DNA from: Sphingomonas tagetis
Lineage (GTDB): Bacteria; Pseudomonadota; Alphaproteobacteria; Sphingomonadales; Sphingomonadaceae
Assembly: GCF_024211275.1 (NCBI RefSeq)
Contig: NZ_JAMLDX010000005.1
Coordinates: 124,001-188,000 of the forward strand
Reading direction: 5' to 3'
DNA: 64,000 nt
Numbering within the stretch: the first letter of the stretch is position 1; every line of letters begins with the position of its first letter. Both the position numbers and the translations under genes were made by a program. Positions 7,609-17,865 of the stretch are shown here, in pieces. A model generated the notes under the pieces. The model did no database searches. It was not told where the DNA came from and saw only the letters and a list, made by a program, of their open reading frames with translations.

Positions 7609-9864
7609 CTACTCGCTGATCCGTAGCGGTTTCCCGACCGCAGCCTTGGCCACCGCGTCCGGGTTGAACGGGAAGCGCACCCATTGCTTCTGCGAATAGA
7701 GCTTCGTCTGGTCGGCGTACCAGGGCGAGGCCGGGTCGGGCGATTGCGAGTAGCTGAGCACCGTGTCGGCGACCGGGCCGGCATCGTCGAAGCCGACCAC
7801 CTGGACATAGCTCGACCCATGGACCGGGCTGAACCCGCCGCCGCCGGGCGCAGGGTCCGAGATCTGCACGTTGAGGATGCCGAGCGAGCCGTTGCCGCCA
7901 TGGATCGGGATGCGTTCGGCGCCGCGCTGCGCGAACTGGACATCGCCCCAGCGCGCGTCGAGCGCGATGCCCTGTTGCCTGATCTCGTCGATCGCGGCCT
8001 TGAGCGCCGCGACCAGCTTCTCACCGATCTCGGTGCTCTGCACCGGCAGGCGCGGGGTGTTGACCGGGTCCTTCGGGTCGAACGGCACCGACCACAGACC
8101 GGGGATCGCCGCCGCCTTGCGCCAGAAGCGGTCGAACAGGAACGGACCGCGGTGGTTCGAGTCATAGACCCGGTCCCAATTGCCGAGGATGGTGCAGGCC
8201 GTGCCGATCTCGGGCCGGCCCTTGCACTGCACCAGCAGCGAATCGAGCGCGAGGTCGGCGGCGAGGCTCTTGTTGGCGAAGGTCATCGCCTTCGCGCGCT
8301 CATGGTCGACCTTGCCGCCCGCGATCAGCGCGTCGGTCTCGATGAAGCCCGAGCGGGTGCGCAGCGACACCGGCTGGCCGTGCGCGCCGAGGATCGGGGA
8401 GAGTGGGGTGTGAGGTGCGCGCGGATTGCTCAGCCAATAGCTGTCGTTCATGTTGGCGACGTAATCGCGGCGCTGGTTGATCGCCTGAGCGGTGGCGGGC
8501 ATCAGGCCGGGGAGCGGCGTGCCTCGCGCGACGTCCCAGCCGCAGGCCGATTTCGAGCCGTCGAGCAGCGTGATGGTGCGCGCGACCATCGGTGAGAGCG
8601 GGGTGGCGCAGGCCTTGATCTTGTCGGCGGAGACGTTGGGGACGGCGGTGACGTCGGCGTGGAGCGCGTCGCCGTTGCGGTCGGCGGCGAGGGTGTTGAC
8701 CCACGGGATACCGAGCGTCTCGGTCACCGCCGCGCGCACCTCGCCGACATTGCGCGCGCGGGCGATCCGCATCCATGCGCCGATGCCGCGCTGGTTGCCG
8801 CGATTGGCGTCGCGCATCGCGAACGCCATCGCCTTGGTCCATGGCGCGCCGGCGGCGGGCAGCGCGATCACCGGCCCCCAGCGGGTCGAATAGAGCGTGC
8901 GGGTCGCGGTTTCGCCGCCGGGCAGCGGCACGGTGACGGTCTTGCGCGCCATCGCCTCGCGCTTGCCATCGACGAGATAGGCGGTGGGGTCCGCCGGGTC
9001 GAGCTGGAGCTGATAGGCGGTGAAATGGCGCGCGGCGGTGACGGTGTGCGTCCAGGCGATGTCGCGGTTGAAACCGAGCGTCGGCAGCGGCGTGCCGGCG
9101 ATGCCGACGCCCGCTGCGTCGAGCTTGCCGGGAATGGTGACGTGCATCTGCCAGAAACGGCTGGGGCCGTGCCAGGGGAAATGCGGGTTGCCGATCACCA
9201 TGCCGCGGCCATTGGCGGTGACGTCGCCCCCGAACGCCCAGCCATTGCTGCCGATGCCGAGCTGGTCGGCCTGCGGCAGGCTGCCGGTGCTTCCGGTGGT
9301 GACGCCGGGCGGGGCGGCGTTGGCGATCGCAGGGGCGAGCGCGAGCGAGCTCGCCAGCAGCATCTGCTTTTCGTTGAGGCGCAGCGTGTCGTCGGCGGTG
9401 ATCGGGCGCACCCAGGGCTTGCCGCCGCATTCGGCGGGGACGCCAGCGGGGCCGATGTCGCGCAGCCAGCGGTTGTAACCCGCGACATAGCCCTGGATCA
9501 GCTGGAGCGCCTCGACGCCCTGTGCGCGGGCGCCACGGCGCAGCGCGGGGAGATCGACCGCGCCGCGGAAGAAAATGTCGGAGGCGAGGTTATCGACTTT
9601 CTGGAAACCGAGCGTCGCGCTCGCCTTCGGCCCGAAATGCAGCGAGCGCTCGCCGGCGACGGTCGCGAACTCCTCGGCGATCAGGCAGAGATTGTCCTGC
9701 GCATAGGCATAGCCCACGCCATAGCCCGCGCCGCGCCAGTCCTTCGCGGTGATGTGCGGGATGCCATGCGCGGTGCGGACGATGGTCGCGTCGTAGCGCT
9801 CGGCATGGGCGGGGAATGCGGCCAGCGCCAGACCTGTCGCACCTGTGAGCAGCCACCGCCTCAT
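7609..9864 (-). CDS. Exported penicillin acylase / acyl-homoserine-lactone acylase family protein (copy 1)
   Basis: A 751-residue Ntn-hydrolase with a Sec signal peptide ending near FPAHA (residue 21). The autoproteolysis junction is visible as G205-S206-N in IGSNGWAFGG. Ser206 would become the N-terminal nucleophile of the beta chain, separating an alpha chain of about 185 residues from a beta chain of about 545. GNPHFPW follows as in PvdQ/QuiP-type acylases. The family removes acyl side chains from amides such as AHLs, beta-lactams or acyl-peptides; the substrate cannot be told from sequence. A clear paralogue lies at 56694-58985. The gene converges with the transpeptidase and diverges from ptrB. 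Confidence 0.9.
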   Translation of the reverse strand: MRRWLLTGATGLALAAFPAHAERYDATIVRTAHGIPHITAKDWRGAGYGVGYAYAQDNLCLIAEEFATVAGERSLHFGPKASATLGFQKVDNLASDIFFRGAVDLPALRRGARAQGVEALQLIQGYVAGYNRWLRDIGPAGVPAECGGKPWVRPITADDTLRLNEKQMLLASSLALAPAIANAAPPGVTTGSTGSLPQADQLGIGSNGWAFGGDVTANGRGMVIGNPHFPWHGPSRFWQMHVTIPGKLDAAGVGIAGTPLPTLGFNRDIAWTHTVTAARHFTAYQLQLDPADPTAYLVDGKREAMARKTVTVPLPGGETATRTLYSTRWGPVIALPAAGAPWTKAMAFAMRDANRGNQRGIGAWMRIARARNVGEVRAAVTETLGIPWVNTLAADRNGDALHADVTAVPNVSADKIKACATPLSPMVARTITLLDGSKSACGWDVARGTPLPGLMPATAQAINQRRDYVANMNDSYWLSNPRAPHTPLSPILGAHGQPVSLRTRSGFIETDALIAGGKVDHERAKAMTFANKSLAADLALDSLLVQCKGRPEIGTACTILGNWDRVYDSNHRGPFLFDRFWRKAAAIPGLWSVPFDPKDPVNTPRLPVQSTEIGEKLVAALKAAIDEIRQQGIALDARWGDVQFAQRGAERIPIHGGNGSLGILNVQISDPAPGGGGFSPVHGSSYVQVVGFDDAGPVADTVLSYSQSPDPASPWYADQTKLYSQKQWVRFPFNPDAVAKAAVGKPLRISE

Positions 9865-10006
9865 GCTTGTCCCCTCTCACTTCGCCTTCCTGCGTTCGCG
9901 GGTATGACGGGAGCGTTGTAGCGTGACGCTTACGTTTACGGCAACTGTCGTGGCCGGGTAACGCCCGCCTCGACTTGGGCGAAGCGGGCAGGCTAAGGCA
10001 GCGCGT

Positions 10007-12085
10007 ATGACCGATCTCCCCACGCCGCCCGTCGCCGCCACCCGTCCCTACAGCTTCGAGCGCCACGGCGTGACGGTGGACGACCCGTGGCACTGGCTGC
10101 GCGATCCGGGCTATCCCGAGGTCACCGACAAGGACGTGCTGGCCTATCTCAAGCAAGAGAACGCCTATTTCGAGGCGGTGATGGCGCCGCTGAAGCCGCT
10201 CGCCGACACGCTGTTCGCGGAGATGCGCGGGCGGATCAAGGAAGACGATGCGACCGTGCCGCAGAAGGACGGCGCCTATGTCTATTGGAGCGATCACGAG
10301 ACCGGCGCGGAATATCGCCGCTGGTGGCGGCGGCCGGTGGCTGGCGGCGAGGACGAGCTGTTCCTCGACGAACCCAGGCTGGCGGAGGGCAAGGAATATT
10401 TCCGGTTGGGCGGGCTGTCGGTCAGTCCCGACGACCGTTTTCTCGCCTATGCGATCGACGACACCGGGTCGGAGCGGTTCGTCGTGCGGGTCAAGGACCT
10501 GACGACCGGCGAATTGCTGCCCGATACCATTGCCGATGTGCTGTCGGATCTGGTGTGGACGTCGGATTCGAAGGGATTCCTCTACGGCGTCGCCAATGCG
10601 CAGTGGCGGACCGACAATGCCCGCTGGCACAAGCTCGGCGAGCCGGTCGAGAGCGATATCGAACTCTATCACGAGGATGACGAGGGCTATCGCGTCGGCG
10701 TCGGGGAGACGCAGTCGCGCGAATGGCTGGTGATCTCGACCGGCGACCATGTGACGAGCGAGGTACGGCTGGTCCCCGCCGACAATCCGCTGGCCGAGCC
10801 GATCCTCGTCGCGCCGCGCAAGACGGGCCGCGAATATGATGTCGAGGAGCATGACGGCACGCTCTACATCCACACCAACGACACCCACACCAACTGGCGG
10901 CTGGTGACGGCGTCGCTGGACAAGCCCGGCGAATGGGTCGAGCGGATCGCGCCGTCGGACCATTTCTACATGACCGGGGTGACGACCTTCGCCGACTATT
11001 TCGTGGTCGAGGGGCGCGAGGACGGGCTCGATCAGATCGAGATTCATTCCTACGATGGCGGCGCCGATAATGGGGGGGGCAAGCGCATCGCCTTTCCCGA
11101 GGCGAGCTATGTCGCGGGGCTGGGCGACAATCCCGAATACAGGATGGACAAGCTGCGCATCGGCTATGAGTCGATGGTCACGCCGGGCACGGTGTACGAC
11201 TATGACGTCGCGACCGGCGAGCTGGAGACGCTCAAGGTCCAGATCATCCCGTCGGGTTACGACGCGAGCAAATATGCGACCGAGCGGCTCAAGATCACCG
11301 CGCGCGATGGCACGCAGGTGCCGTGTTCGATCGTCTATCCCAGGGACTTTCCGCGCGACGGGACGGCGAAGCTCTACCTCTACGCCTATGGCGCTTATGG
11401 CTATGCGATCCCGCCGGGCTTTTCGACCTCGCGCATGTCGTTCCTCGACCGCGGCGTGGCCTTTGCGATCGCGCATATTCGCGGCGGCGACGATCTGGGG
11501 CAGCAATGGTATCTGGACGGCAAACTCGAGAAGCGCGCCAATACCTTCAACGATTTCGTCGATGTCGCGAAGGGGCTGATCGAGCGCGGCTTCACCCACA
11601 AGGGCGGGATCGCGATTGCCGGGCGCTCGGCCGGCGGCGAGCTGATGGGGGCGGTGGTCAACAGCGATCCTGATTTGTGGGGCGTGGTGGTGGCGGACGT
11701 GCCGTTCGTCGATGTGCTCAACACGATGCTCGACGACACGCTGCCGCTGACGCCGGGCGAATGGCCCGAATGGGGCAATCCGATCGAGGACAAGGCGGCG
11801 TTCGAGCTGATCCGCGGCTATTCGCCCTATGACAATGTGAGCGCGCAGGCCTATCCGCCGCTGTTCATCTCGGGCGGACTCAACGATCCGCGCGTGACCT
11901 ATTGGGAGCCGGCGAAATGGGGTGCCAAGCTGCGCGCGACCAAGACCGACGACAATGTGCTGGTGATCAAGACCAATATGGGCGCGGGCCATGGCGGCAA
12001 GTCGGGCCGCTGGGAGAGTTTGAAGGAAGCGGCGGAGGAGAATGCCTTCGTGCTGTGGCAGCTGGGTGTGACGAACGCGGGCTGA
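10007..12085 (+). CDS. ptrB: S9 family oligopeptidase B
   Basis: A 692-residue cytoplasmic serine peptidase that cuts short peptides after basic residues. The N-terminal half is the beta-propeller gate, beginning with HGVTVDDPWHWLRD, typical of this family. The C-terminal alpha/beta-hydrolase domain shows the nucleophile in AGRSAGGELMG and the segment WPEWGNP characteristic of oligopeptidase B. The charge-relay Asp and His fall in SGGLNDPRVTYWEP and GAGHGGKSGR. There is no signal peptide. It is the only gene read rightwards between an acylase and a Crp-type regulator, and its stop is three bases from that regulator's stop, so it is likely monocistronic. Confidence 0.94.
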   Translation: MTDLPTPPVAATRPYSFERHGVTVDDPWHWLRDPGYPEVTDKDVLAYLKQENAYFEAVMAPLKPLADTLFAEMRGRIKEDDATVPQKDGAYVYWSDHETGAEYRRWWRRPVAGGEDELFLDEPRLAEGKEYFRLGGLSVSPDDRFLAYAIDDTGSERFVVRVKDLTTGELLPDTIADVLSDLVWTSDSKGFLYGVANAQWRTDNARWHKLGEPVESDIELYHEDDEGYRVGVGETQSREWLVISTGDHVTSEVRLVPADNPLAEPILVAPRKTGREYDVEEHDGTLYIHTNDTHTNWRLVTASLDKPGEWVERIAPSDHFYMTGVTTFADYFVVEGREDGLDQIEIHSYDGGADNGGGKRIAFPEASYVAGLGDNPEYRMDKLRIGYESMVTPGTVYDYDVATGELETLKVQIIPSGYDASKYATERLKITARDGTQVPCSIVYPRDFPRDGTAKLYLYAYGAYGYAIPPGFSTSRMSFLDRGVAFAIAHIRGGDDLGQQWYLDGKLEKRANTFNDFVDVAKGLIERGFTHKGGIAIAGRSAGGELMGAVVNSDPDLWGVVVADVPFVDVLNTMLDDTLPLTPGEWPEWGNPIEDKAAFELIRGYSPYDNVSAQAYPPLFISGGLNDPRVTYWEPAKWGAKLRATKTDDNVLVIKTNMGAGHGGKSGRWESLKEAAEENAFVLWQLGVTNAG

Positions 12086-12088
12086 TGC

Positions 12089-12850
12089 TCACCTCGCCTT
12101 GGGCAGCCAGCTCAGGTCGAGGCCCTCGTAGCGGTCGACATAATTGGCGGCGCGGGCCAGTGCGCGTTCGTCGATCAAGGTGACGCGGCCCGAGCCGCGG
12201 CCGATCAGCCCTTCCTCTTCCAGCTGGCGGAGCATGCGGTTGACGTGGACGGCGGTGAGGCCGGTGGCGTCGCCGATCTCCTCCTGCGTCAGCCCGAGCG
12301 CGAACGCCTTGTCGATCGACTTGTCGGTGCCGCGCAGCCGGTTGCGCAGGTCGAGCAGCAGCGCCGCGACGCGCGCCTTGGCCGAGGTGCGACCGAGCGC
12401 GGCGAGGCGGTCGGTCAGCGCGACGCGCTCGATCTGGCTGAACACCAGGATCAGCGCGGCGAGGCGCGGATGTTCGGTCAGCAATTCGCTGAACGCGGCA
12501 TGGTCGAACGGGCACACCACGCAATCGGACAGCGCGCACAGCGTTTCGGGCGATTCGCGGTAGATCATGCTGGAAATGCCGAGCATGTCGCCGGGAAACA
12601 GGAAGCGCAGAATCTGGCGGCTGCCGTCGTCGAGCAGCACATAGGACATCATCAGCCCCTTGCGCAGGACGAACAGCTCGCCGCCGGATTCATTCTCGCG
12701 CAGCAGGATCGCGCCGCGCCGGATATGGCGCTGACGCTCCTCCAACCGCTCCAACGCGGACTTTTCGGCCGGCGTGAGCTCAACCCGCTCGCCGAGAACG
12801 TCCGCCAAACAACTCCCTGACACGATGGTCCCTTCCCCCACTCGGGGCAT
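12089..12850 (-). CDS. Crp/Fnr family transcriptional regulator
   Basis: A 253-residue protein with an N-terminal cyclic-nucleotide-type sensor domain (about 30-150; LRKGLMMSYVLLDDG and FLFPGDMLG are jelly-roll motifs). A C-terminal winged helix follows, whose recognition region is GLTQEEIGDATGLTAVHVNR. The N-terminal part has no FNR-type four-cysteine cluster (only Cys14 lies early, in VSGSCLADV), so oxygen sensing through an Fe-S cluster is unlikely. It resembles the global Crp-like regulators common in sphingomonads. It diverges from murA with about 120 bp between starts. The ATG at 12850 is the longest start; a GTG nine codons later is possible. Confidence 0.9.
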   Translation of the reverse strand: MPRVGEGTIVSGSCLADVLGERVELTPAEKSALERLEERQRHIRRGAILLRENESGGELFVLRKGLMMSYVLLDDGSRQILRFLFPGDMLGISSMIYRESPETLCALSDCVVCPFDHAAFSELLTEHPRLAALILVFSQIERVALTDRLAALGRTSAKARVAALLLDLRNRLRGTDKSIDKAFALGLTQEEIGDATGLTAVHVNRMLRQLEEEGLIGRGSGRVTLIDERALARAANYVDRYEGLDLSWLPKAR

Positions 12851-12971
12851 GCAAAGCAGTCCAATGAAATCAGCGCATTAACATCGATCAATGCGCCCGG
12901 CGGTCGGCCGCGCCCACGCGGCGTCAAGCAGTCCGCTTGCGCGGGCGTGCCGAAGCGGTAGAAGCCCGGAA

Positions 12972-14255
12972 ATGGACCGTATCCTCATCCGCGGCGGCAA
13001 GCGCCTGTCAGGCAAGATCGCGATTTCCGGCGCCAAGAACGCTGCGCTGACCCTAATGCCGTGCGCGTTGCTCACCGATGAACCGCTGACGTTGCGCAAT
13101 CTGCCGCGGCTGGCGGATGCCGACGGCTTCGGGCATTTGCTCAACGAGCTCGGCGCATCGACCGCGATCGAAGGGACGCGCCCGGCCGAATTCGGGCGCG
13201 TGCTGACGGTGCGCGCGACGGGGTTGACCTCGACGGTCGCGCCCTATGACATCGTTCGCAAGATGCGCGCGTCGATCCTGGTGCTGGGGCCATTGCTGGC
13301 GCGCGCGGGCGAGGCGACGGTGTCGCTGCCCGGCGGCTGTGCGATCGGCAACCGCCCGATCGATCTTCACCTCAAGGCGCTCGAGGCGCTGGGCGCGGAG
13401 ATCGAGCTGGCCGCGGGTTACGTCAAGGCGACCGCGCCGGGCGGGCGTCTGCCGGGCGGGCGCTATCGCTTTCCGGTGGTGTCGGTCGGCGCGACCGAAA
13501 ATGCGCTGATGGCGGCGGCGACGGCGAAGGGCACGAGCGTGCTGGAAAATGCCGCGCGCGAGCCCGAAATCGTCGATCTGTGCAATCTGCTGGTGGCGAT
13601 GGGCGCGTCGATCGACGGGATCGGCAGCGAGACGCTGACGATCGAGGGGCGCGAGCGGCTGCACGGCGCGACCTATTCGGTAATGCCCGACCGGATCGAG
13701 GCGGGCAGCTATGCCTGCGCCGCGGCGATCACCGGCGGCGACATCGAGCTGAGCGGGGCGTGCGCGGCGGACATGCGCGCGACGCTCGATGCGCTGATCG
13801 AGGCGGGGGTGACCGTCGAGGAGAAGAAGGGCGGCATCCGCGTCGCCGCGGACGGCCCGCTCAAGCCGATCACGCTTTCGACCGCGCCCTATCCGGGCTT
13901 TGCCACCGACATGCAGGCGCAGTTCATGGCGATGCTGTGCAAGGCCGAGGGTGCGAGCGTGCTGACCGAGACGATCTTCGAGAACCGCTATATGCACGTC
14001 CCCGAGCTGGCGCGGATGGGTGCGGACATCCAGGTGTCGGGGCGCTCGGCGATCGTGCGCGGGGTCGACCGGCTGATCGGCGCGCCGGTGATGGCGACCG
14101 ATCTGCGTGCGTCGATGAGCCTGATCCTTGCGGGACTGGTCGCGGAAGGCGAGACTCAGGTCAGCCGCATCTATCACCTCGACCGCGGCTATGAGCGGCT
14201 TGAGGAGAAGCTTCAGGGTGTCGGTGCGGACATCGAGCGCGTGGGCGACGGCTGA
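12972..14255 (+). CDS. murA: UDP-N-acetylglucosamine 1-carboxyvinyltransferase
   Basis: A 427-residue enzyme making the first committed step of peptidoglycan synthesis: enolpyruvyl transfer from PEP to UDP-GlcNAc. Lys23-Asn24 in SGAKNAAL bind substrate. The catalytic Cys123 in [12 protein letters not shown] is present, so the classic Cys form, normally fosfomycin-sensitive, is encoded. The late motif [15 protein letters not shown] is also conserved. Family length is about 420, and the start at 12972 gives the expected [14 protein letters not shown]; upstream in-frame codons overlap intergenic sequence and were rejected. Confidence 0.96.
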   Translation: MDRILIRGGKRLSGKIAISGAKNAALTLMPCALLTDEPLTLRNLPRLADADGFGHLLNELGASTAIEGTRPAEFGRVLTVRATGLTSTVAPYDIVRKMRASILVLGPLLARAGEATVSLPGGCAIGNRPIDLHLKALEALGAEIELAAGYVKATAPGGRLPGGRYRFPVVSVGATENALMAAATAKGTSVLENAAREPEIVDLCNLLVAMGASIDGIGSETLTIEGRERLHGATYSVMPDRIEAGSYACAAAITGGDIELSGACAADMRATLDALIEAGVTVEEKKGGIRVAADGPLKPITLSTAPYPGFATDMQAQFMAMLCKAEGASVLTETIFENRYMHVPELARMGADIQVSGRSAIVRGVDRLIGAPVMATDLRASMSLILAGLVAEGETQVSRIYHLDRGYERLEEKLQGVGADIERVGDG

Positions 14256-14361
14256 GGCCCCGGCGCGTTCGTGCGAGGAATGTGCGCCTTCGTCTCAATG
14301 ACGATTCACCCCGTCACATTGGCCTGATATCGATGGCCCACGAATCGGGGGAGCCAAGTCG

Positions 14362-16116
14362 ATGAAAGCAATCGCGTTTCTGACCGGGGCGCTGGCGCTG
14401 GCGGGCTGTTCGGCGCAGCGCGCCGAGGTGGCGCGGGCTGACGCGCCGGTGACGGTCAAGGTCATCGCGTTCAACGACTTCCACGGCAATCTGGAGACGC
14501 CGGGCCGGCCGATCGACGTGCAGGCGCCGGACGGCAGCGTGGTCAAGGTGCCGGCGGGCGGCGCGGCCTATTTCGCGACCGCGGTGCAGCGGCTCAAGGC
14601 ACGGGCGACGCACAGCGTGGTGGTCGCGGCGGGCGACCTGACTTCGGCAAGCCCGCTCACCTCGTCGCTGTTTCTCGACGAGCCGACGGTCACCGCGATG
14701 AACATGATCGGGCTGGAGATCAACGCGGCGGGCAATCACGAATTCGACCGCGGCACCGCCGAGCTGCTGCGGCTGCAAAAGGGTGGCTGCGAGAAGCTGA
14801 CCAATCGCGAACCGTGCCAGCTGGAGCCGTTCAAGGGCGCCGCCTTCACCTATCTCGCCGGCAACACGGTGCGCGCCGATGGCGGCAGCCTGCTCCCCGG
14901 CACGACGATCAAGACCTTCGGCAGCGGCAGGCGCGCGATCAAGATCGGCTTTATCGGGCTGACCACGCGGATGACCAGCACCTATGTCGATCCGGCAGGG
15001 ATCAGGGGCTATCGCTTCGCCGACGAAGCCGAGACCGCGAACAAGCTGGTGCCGCAATTGAAGGCGCAGGGAGCCGATGCGATCGTCGTGCTGATCCATG
15101 AGGGCGGCTATCCCAAGCGCAGCGATCAGCCGAACCAGTGCGACGGGCTGACCGGCGAGATCATCGACATCGTCAAGCGGCTCGACCCGGCGGTCGATCT
15201 CGTCGTGTCGGGGCATACGCACAAGGCCTATGTCTGTGACTTCGCCAAGATCGACGCGGCGCGGCCGGTGCTGTTGACCAGCGCGGGCAATTACGGCGCC
15301 TTCGTCACCTACATCACGCTGACCTTCGATCCGGTGAGCAGGAAGCTGACCGGCAAGACCGCGAGTCAGGTCGTGGTGCAGGGCGAGGGCAATCTGAGCG
15401 CTGCCGGACCGGTCAAGCCGGCCGCGGCATTCCCGGCGCTGCCAGCCGATCCGGCGGTCGCGGCGCATGTCGCCAGATACGCGGCCGCCGCCGGGCCGCG
15501 GGCGAAGCGCGTCGTTGGGCGTGCGTCAGCGCCGATCCTGCGCGACGAGGACAGCGAGATCCGCGAATCCCCGCTCGGGCTGCTGATCGCCGACGCGCAG
15601 CTCGCCGCGACGCGCAAGGATGGCGCGCAGCTCTCGCTGATGAACCCCGGCGGGGTGCGCACATCGATCACGCCGGCGGCGGACGGGACGGTGACGTTCG
15701 GCGACCTCTATGCGGTACAGCCGTTCGGGAATAATCTGCAGGTGAAGGAGTATAGCGGCGCGCAGCTGCGCGCGGTGCTCGAACAGCAATTCACCAATAT
15801 CGACGGGCCGCGCGTGCTGTTCGCCTCTGGCCTCAGCTACAGCTTCGACCGGTCCCGGCCCGCCGGGCAGCGGATCATCGCGCCGCTGGTCGAGGGCAAG
15901 CCGCTGCGCGACGAAGCGGTGTATCGCGTCGCGATGAGCGGCTTTCTCGGCGGCGGCGGCGACGCGTTCGACACGCTGGCGGCGGGCAAGGTCGTTGCCG
16001 GTGGCGTGCTCGACCTCGACGCGCTGGAGGCGTGGTTCGCGCGCGGGCAGGTGATCGATCCGCCGGCGCTGGGCCGGGTGAAGGATGTGACGCCGGCCGG
16101 GTGGAAGGCGAACTAG
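14362..16116 (+). CDS. Bifunctional metallophosphatase / 5'-nucleotidase lipoprotein
   Basis: A 584-residue periplasmic nucleotidase. The N-terminus has a lipobox LALAGC with Cys16, so lipid anchoring is expected. The metallophosphatase domain shows FNDFHGN, AAGDLTS, GNHEFDRG and GHTHKAY as the dimetal-site motifs. The C-terminal substrate-recognition domain starts near residue 390 and includes NPGGVRTSI and GDLYAVQPFGNN. It probably frees nucleosides and phosphate from external nucleotides. A strong GGGGGAG site precedes the ATG. Its stop overlaps that of convergent nusB by four bases. Confidence 0.92.
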   Translation: MKAIAFLTGALALAGCSAQRAEVARADAPVTVKVIAFNDFHGNLETPGRPIDVQAPDGSVVKVPAGGAAYFATAVQRLKARATHSVVVAAGDLTSASPLTSSLFLDEPTVTAMNMIGLEINAAGNHEFDRGTAELLRLQKGGCEKLTNREPCQLEPFKGAAFTYLAGNTVRADGGSLLPGTTIKTFGSGRRAIKIGFIGLTTRMTSTYVDPAGIRGYRFADEAETANKLVPQLKAQGADAIVVLIHEGGYPKRSDQPNQCDGLTGEIIDIVKRLDPAVDLVVSGHTHKAYVCDFAKIDAARPVLLTSAGNYGAFVTYITLTFDPVSRKLTGKTASQVVVQGEGNLSAAGPVKPAAAFPALPADPAVAAHVARYAAAAGPRAKRVVGRASAPILRDEDSEIRESPLGLLIADAQLAATRKDGAQLSLMNPGGVRTSITPAADGTVTFGDLYAVQPFGNNLQVKEYSGAQLRAVLEQQFTNIDGPRVLFASGLSYSFDRSRPAGQRIIAPLVEGKPLRDEAVYRVAMSGFLGGGGDAFDTLAAGKVVAGGVLDLDALEAWFARGQVIDPPALGRVKDVTPAGWKAN

Positions 16117-16574
16117 CTCCGCACTTCCTTCGCGATCGCGTCGAGCAGGCCGTTGACGAAGCCCTTTTCACGCCGGTCGTAGAACGCCGCGGTGACGTCG
16201 AGATATTCGCTGATCGCAGCCCCGGTCGGCACGTCGTTGCGCGCGAGCAGCTCGTAGGTGCCGGCGCGCAGGATCTGACGCATCGGGCGGTCGAGCCGAT
16301 CGAAGCTCCAGTCGGCGGCGAGCTTCGAGGCGATCAGCGCGTCGATCTCGTCGCGCCGGGCATCGACGCCCTTGACGATGTCGTCGAAGAAATTGGCGTC
16401 GGCATCGGCATATTCGACCTCCTCGATCGTCGCGCCGAGGCGATGCTGGTGGAACTCGGTCAGCAGGACGGGCAGCTTCGTGCCCTCCATCTCCTGCTGG
16501 TAGAGCGCCTGAACAGCGGCGAGCCGCGCGGCGGCGCGGGCCTTGGATCGGGATTTTGCGGTGTGGCTAGGCAT
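16113..16574 (-). CDS. nusB: Transcription antitermination factor NusB
   Basis: A 153-residue all-helical RNA-binding protein that, with NusE/S10, binds boxA of rRNA leader transcripts. Recognisable parts are ARLAAVQALYQQEMEG at the N-terminus and the C-terminal VPTGAAISEYLDVTAAF followed by KGFVNGLLDAIAKE. The ATG at 16574 overlaps the last eight bases of hisD, suggesting translational coupling. A longer frame exists upstream but is hisD shadow. The hisG-hisD-nusB order is common in sphingomonads. Confidence 0.95.
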   Translation of the reverse strand: MPSHTAKSRSKARAAARLAAVQALYQQEMEGTKLPVLLTEFHQHRLGATIEEVEYADADANFFDDIVKGVDARRDEIDALIASKLAADWSFDRLDRPMRQILRAGTYELLARNDVPTGAAISEYLDVTAAFYDRREKGFVNGLLDAIAKEVRS

Positions 16575-17865
16575 TATTCTGTTCCAAACGCACGGCGACC
16601 GATTTCGCATGCGCGGGCAGGCCCTCGGCCTGCGCCAGCGCCACCGCGGCCGGGCCGATCGCGGCAAGGCCGGTCTCGTCGAGCGCGAGGAAGCTGGTGC
16701 GCTTCATGAAATCGAGCACCGAAAGGCCGCTGGCGAAACGCGCGCGGCGGCCGGTGGGGAGGACGTGGTTGGGCCCGGCGACATAATCGCCGATCGCCTC
16801 GGGCGTCATGCGGCCGAGGAACACCGAGCCGGCGTGGCGGACGCGCGCGAACAGCGTGTCGGGATCGTCGCAGGCGAGTTCGAGATGCTCGGGCGCGAGC
16901 TTGTTGACCAAAGGAATCGCCTCGTCGAGCGAGCCGGTGATGATGATCGCGCCATTGGCATCCCAGCTCTGGCGAGCGACGCCCTTGGTCGAGAGCGTGC
17001 CGATCTGGCGGTCGACCGCGTCGGCGACCTTGCCGGCGAAGATCGCGTCGTCGGTGAGCAGGATCGACTGGCTGGTGGGATCGTGCTCGGCCTGGCTGAG
17101 CAGATCGGCGGCGATCCATTCGGGGTCGTTGCGGCCATCGGCGACGACGACGATCTCGCTGGGGCCTGCGACCATGTCGATGCCGACCACGCCGTAGAGC
17201 TGGCGCTTGGCCTCGGCCACCCAGGCATTGCCGGGACCGGTGATGACATCGACAGCGGCGATGCGCCCGGTGCCATAGGCGAGCGCCGCGATCGCCTGTG
17301 CGCCGCCGATCCGCCAGATCTCGTCTACGCCGGCGATTTCGGCGGCGGCGAGGACGAGCGGGTTGATCTCGCCCTTCGGCGTCGGCGTGACCATGACGAG
17401 CCGGTCGACGCCCGCGACCCGCGCCGGGATCGCGTTCATCAGCACCGATGAGGGATAGGCCGCCCGGCCGCCGGGGACATAGACGCCCGCCGCCTCGACC
17501 GCGTTCCAGCGCGCGCCGGTGCGCACGCCGGCGGCATCGGTGGTGTCGCTGTCAGTGGGCCGCTGCTTCTCGTGATAGGCGGTGATGCGGTCGGCGGCGA
17601 GCTGGAGCGCGGCACGCAGGTCCGGCGCCAGCGCATCGAGCGCGGCGGCGCAATCGGCCTTCTCGATCCGCCAGCCGGTATCGTTGAGGTCGTGCTTGTC
17701 GAACTTTTTGGTGAAGGCGTGAAGCGCGGGATCACCCTCGTCGCGGACGCTGGCGACGATCGTGCGGACGTCGCGCGCGACATCGGCATCGGCCTCGCGG
17801 CGGGCATCGACCAGCTCGCGGAACGCCTGCGCGAAGCCGGGTTCGGAGGTGGAGAGCTTGATCAC
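16567..17865 (-). CDS. hisD: Histidinol dehydrogenase
   Basis: A 432-residue zinc enzyme catalysing the last two steps of histidine synthesis, oxidising histidinol to histidine with two NAD+. Core motifs are [45 protein letters not shown] and AGPSEIVV. The C-terminal [12 protein letters not shown] supplies substrate and metal ligands. I assign the GTG at 17865, which overlaps the hisG stop by four bases (GTGA) and starts the protein at [10 protein letters not shown]; the in-frame region farther upstream lies inside hisG. It ends within nusB. Confidence 0.95.
   Translation of the reverse strand: MIKLSTSEPGFAQAFRELVDARREADADVARDVRTIVASVRDEGDPALHAFTKKFDKHDLNDTGWRIEKADCAAALDALAPDLRAALQLAADRITAYHEKQRPTDSDTTDAAGVRTGARWNAVEAAGVYVPGGRAAYPSSVLMNAIPARVAGVDRLVMVTPTPKGEINPLVLAAAEIAGVDEIWRIGGAQAIAALAYGTGRIAAVDVITGPGNAWVAEAKRQLYGVVGIDMVAGPSEIVVVADGRNDPEWIAADLLSQAEHDPTSQSILLTDDAIFAGKVADAVDRQIGTLSTKGVARQSWDANGAIIITGSLDEAIPLVNKLAPEHLELACDDPDTLFARVRHAGSVFLGRMTPEAIGDYVAGPNHVLPTGRRARFASGLSVLDFMKRTSFLALDETGLAAIGPAAVALAQAEGLPAHAKSVAVRLEQNNA

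Noticed and set aside
9590..11992. An 800-codon minus-strand frame across oligopeptidase B
   Set aside because: It is antisense to a clear oligopeptidase B with intact motifs. Composition is that of reverse-complement codons.
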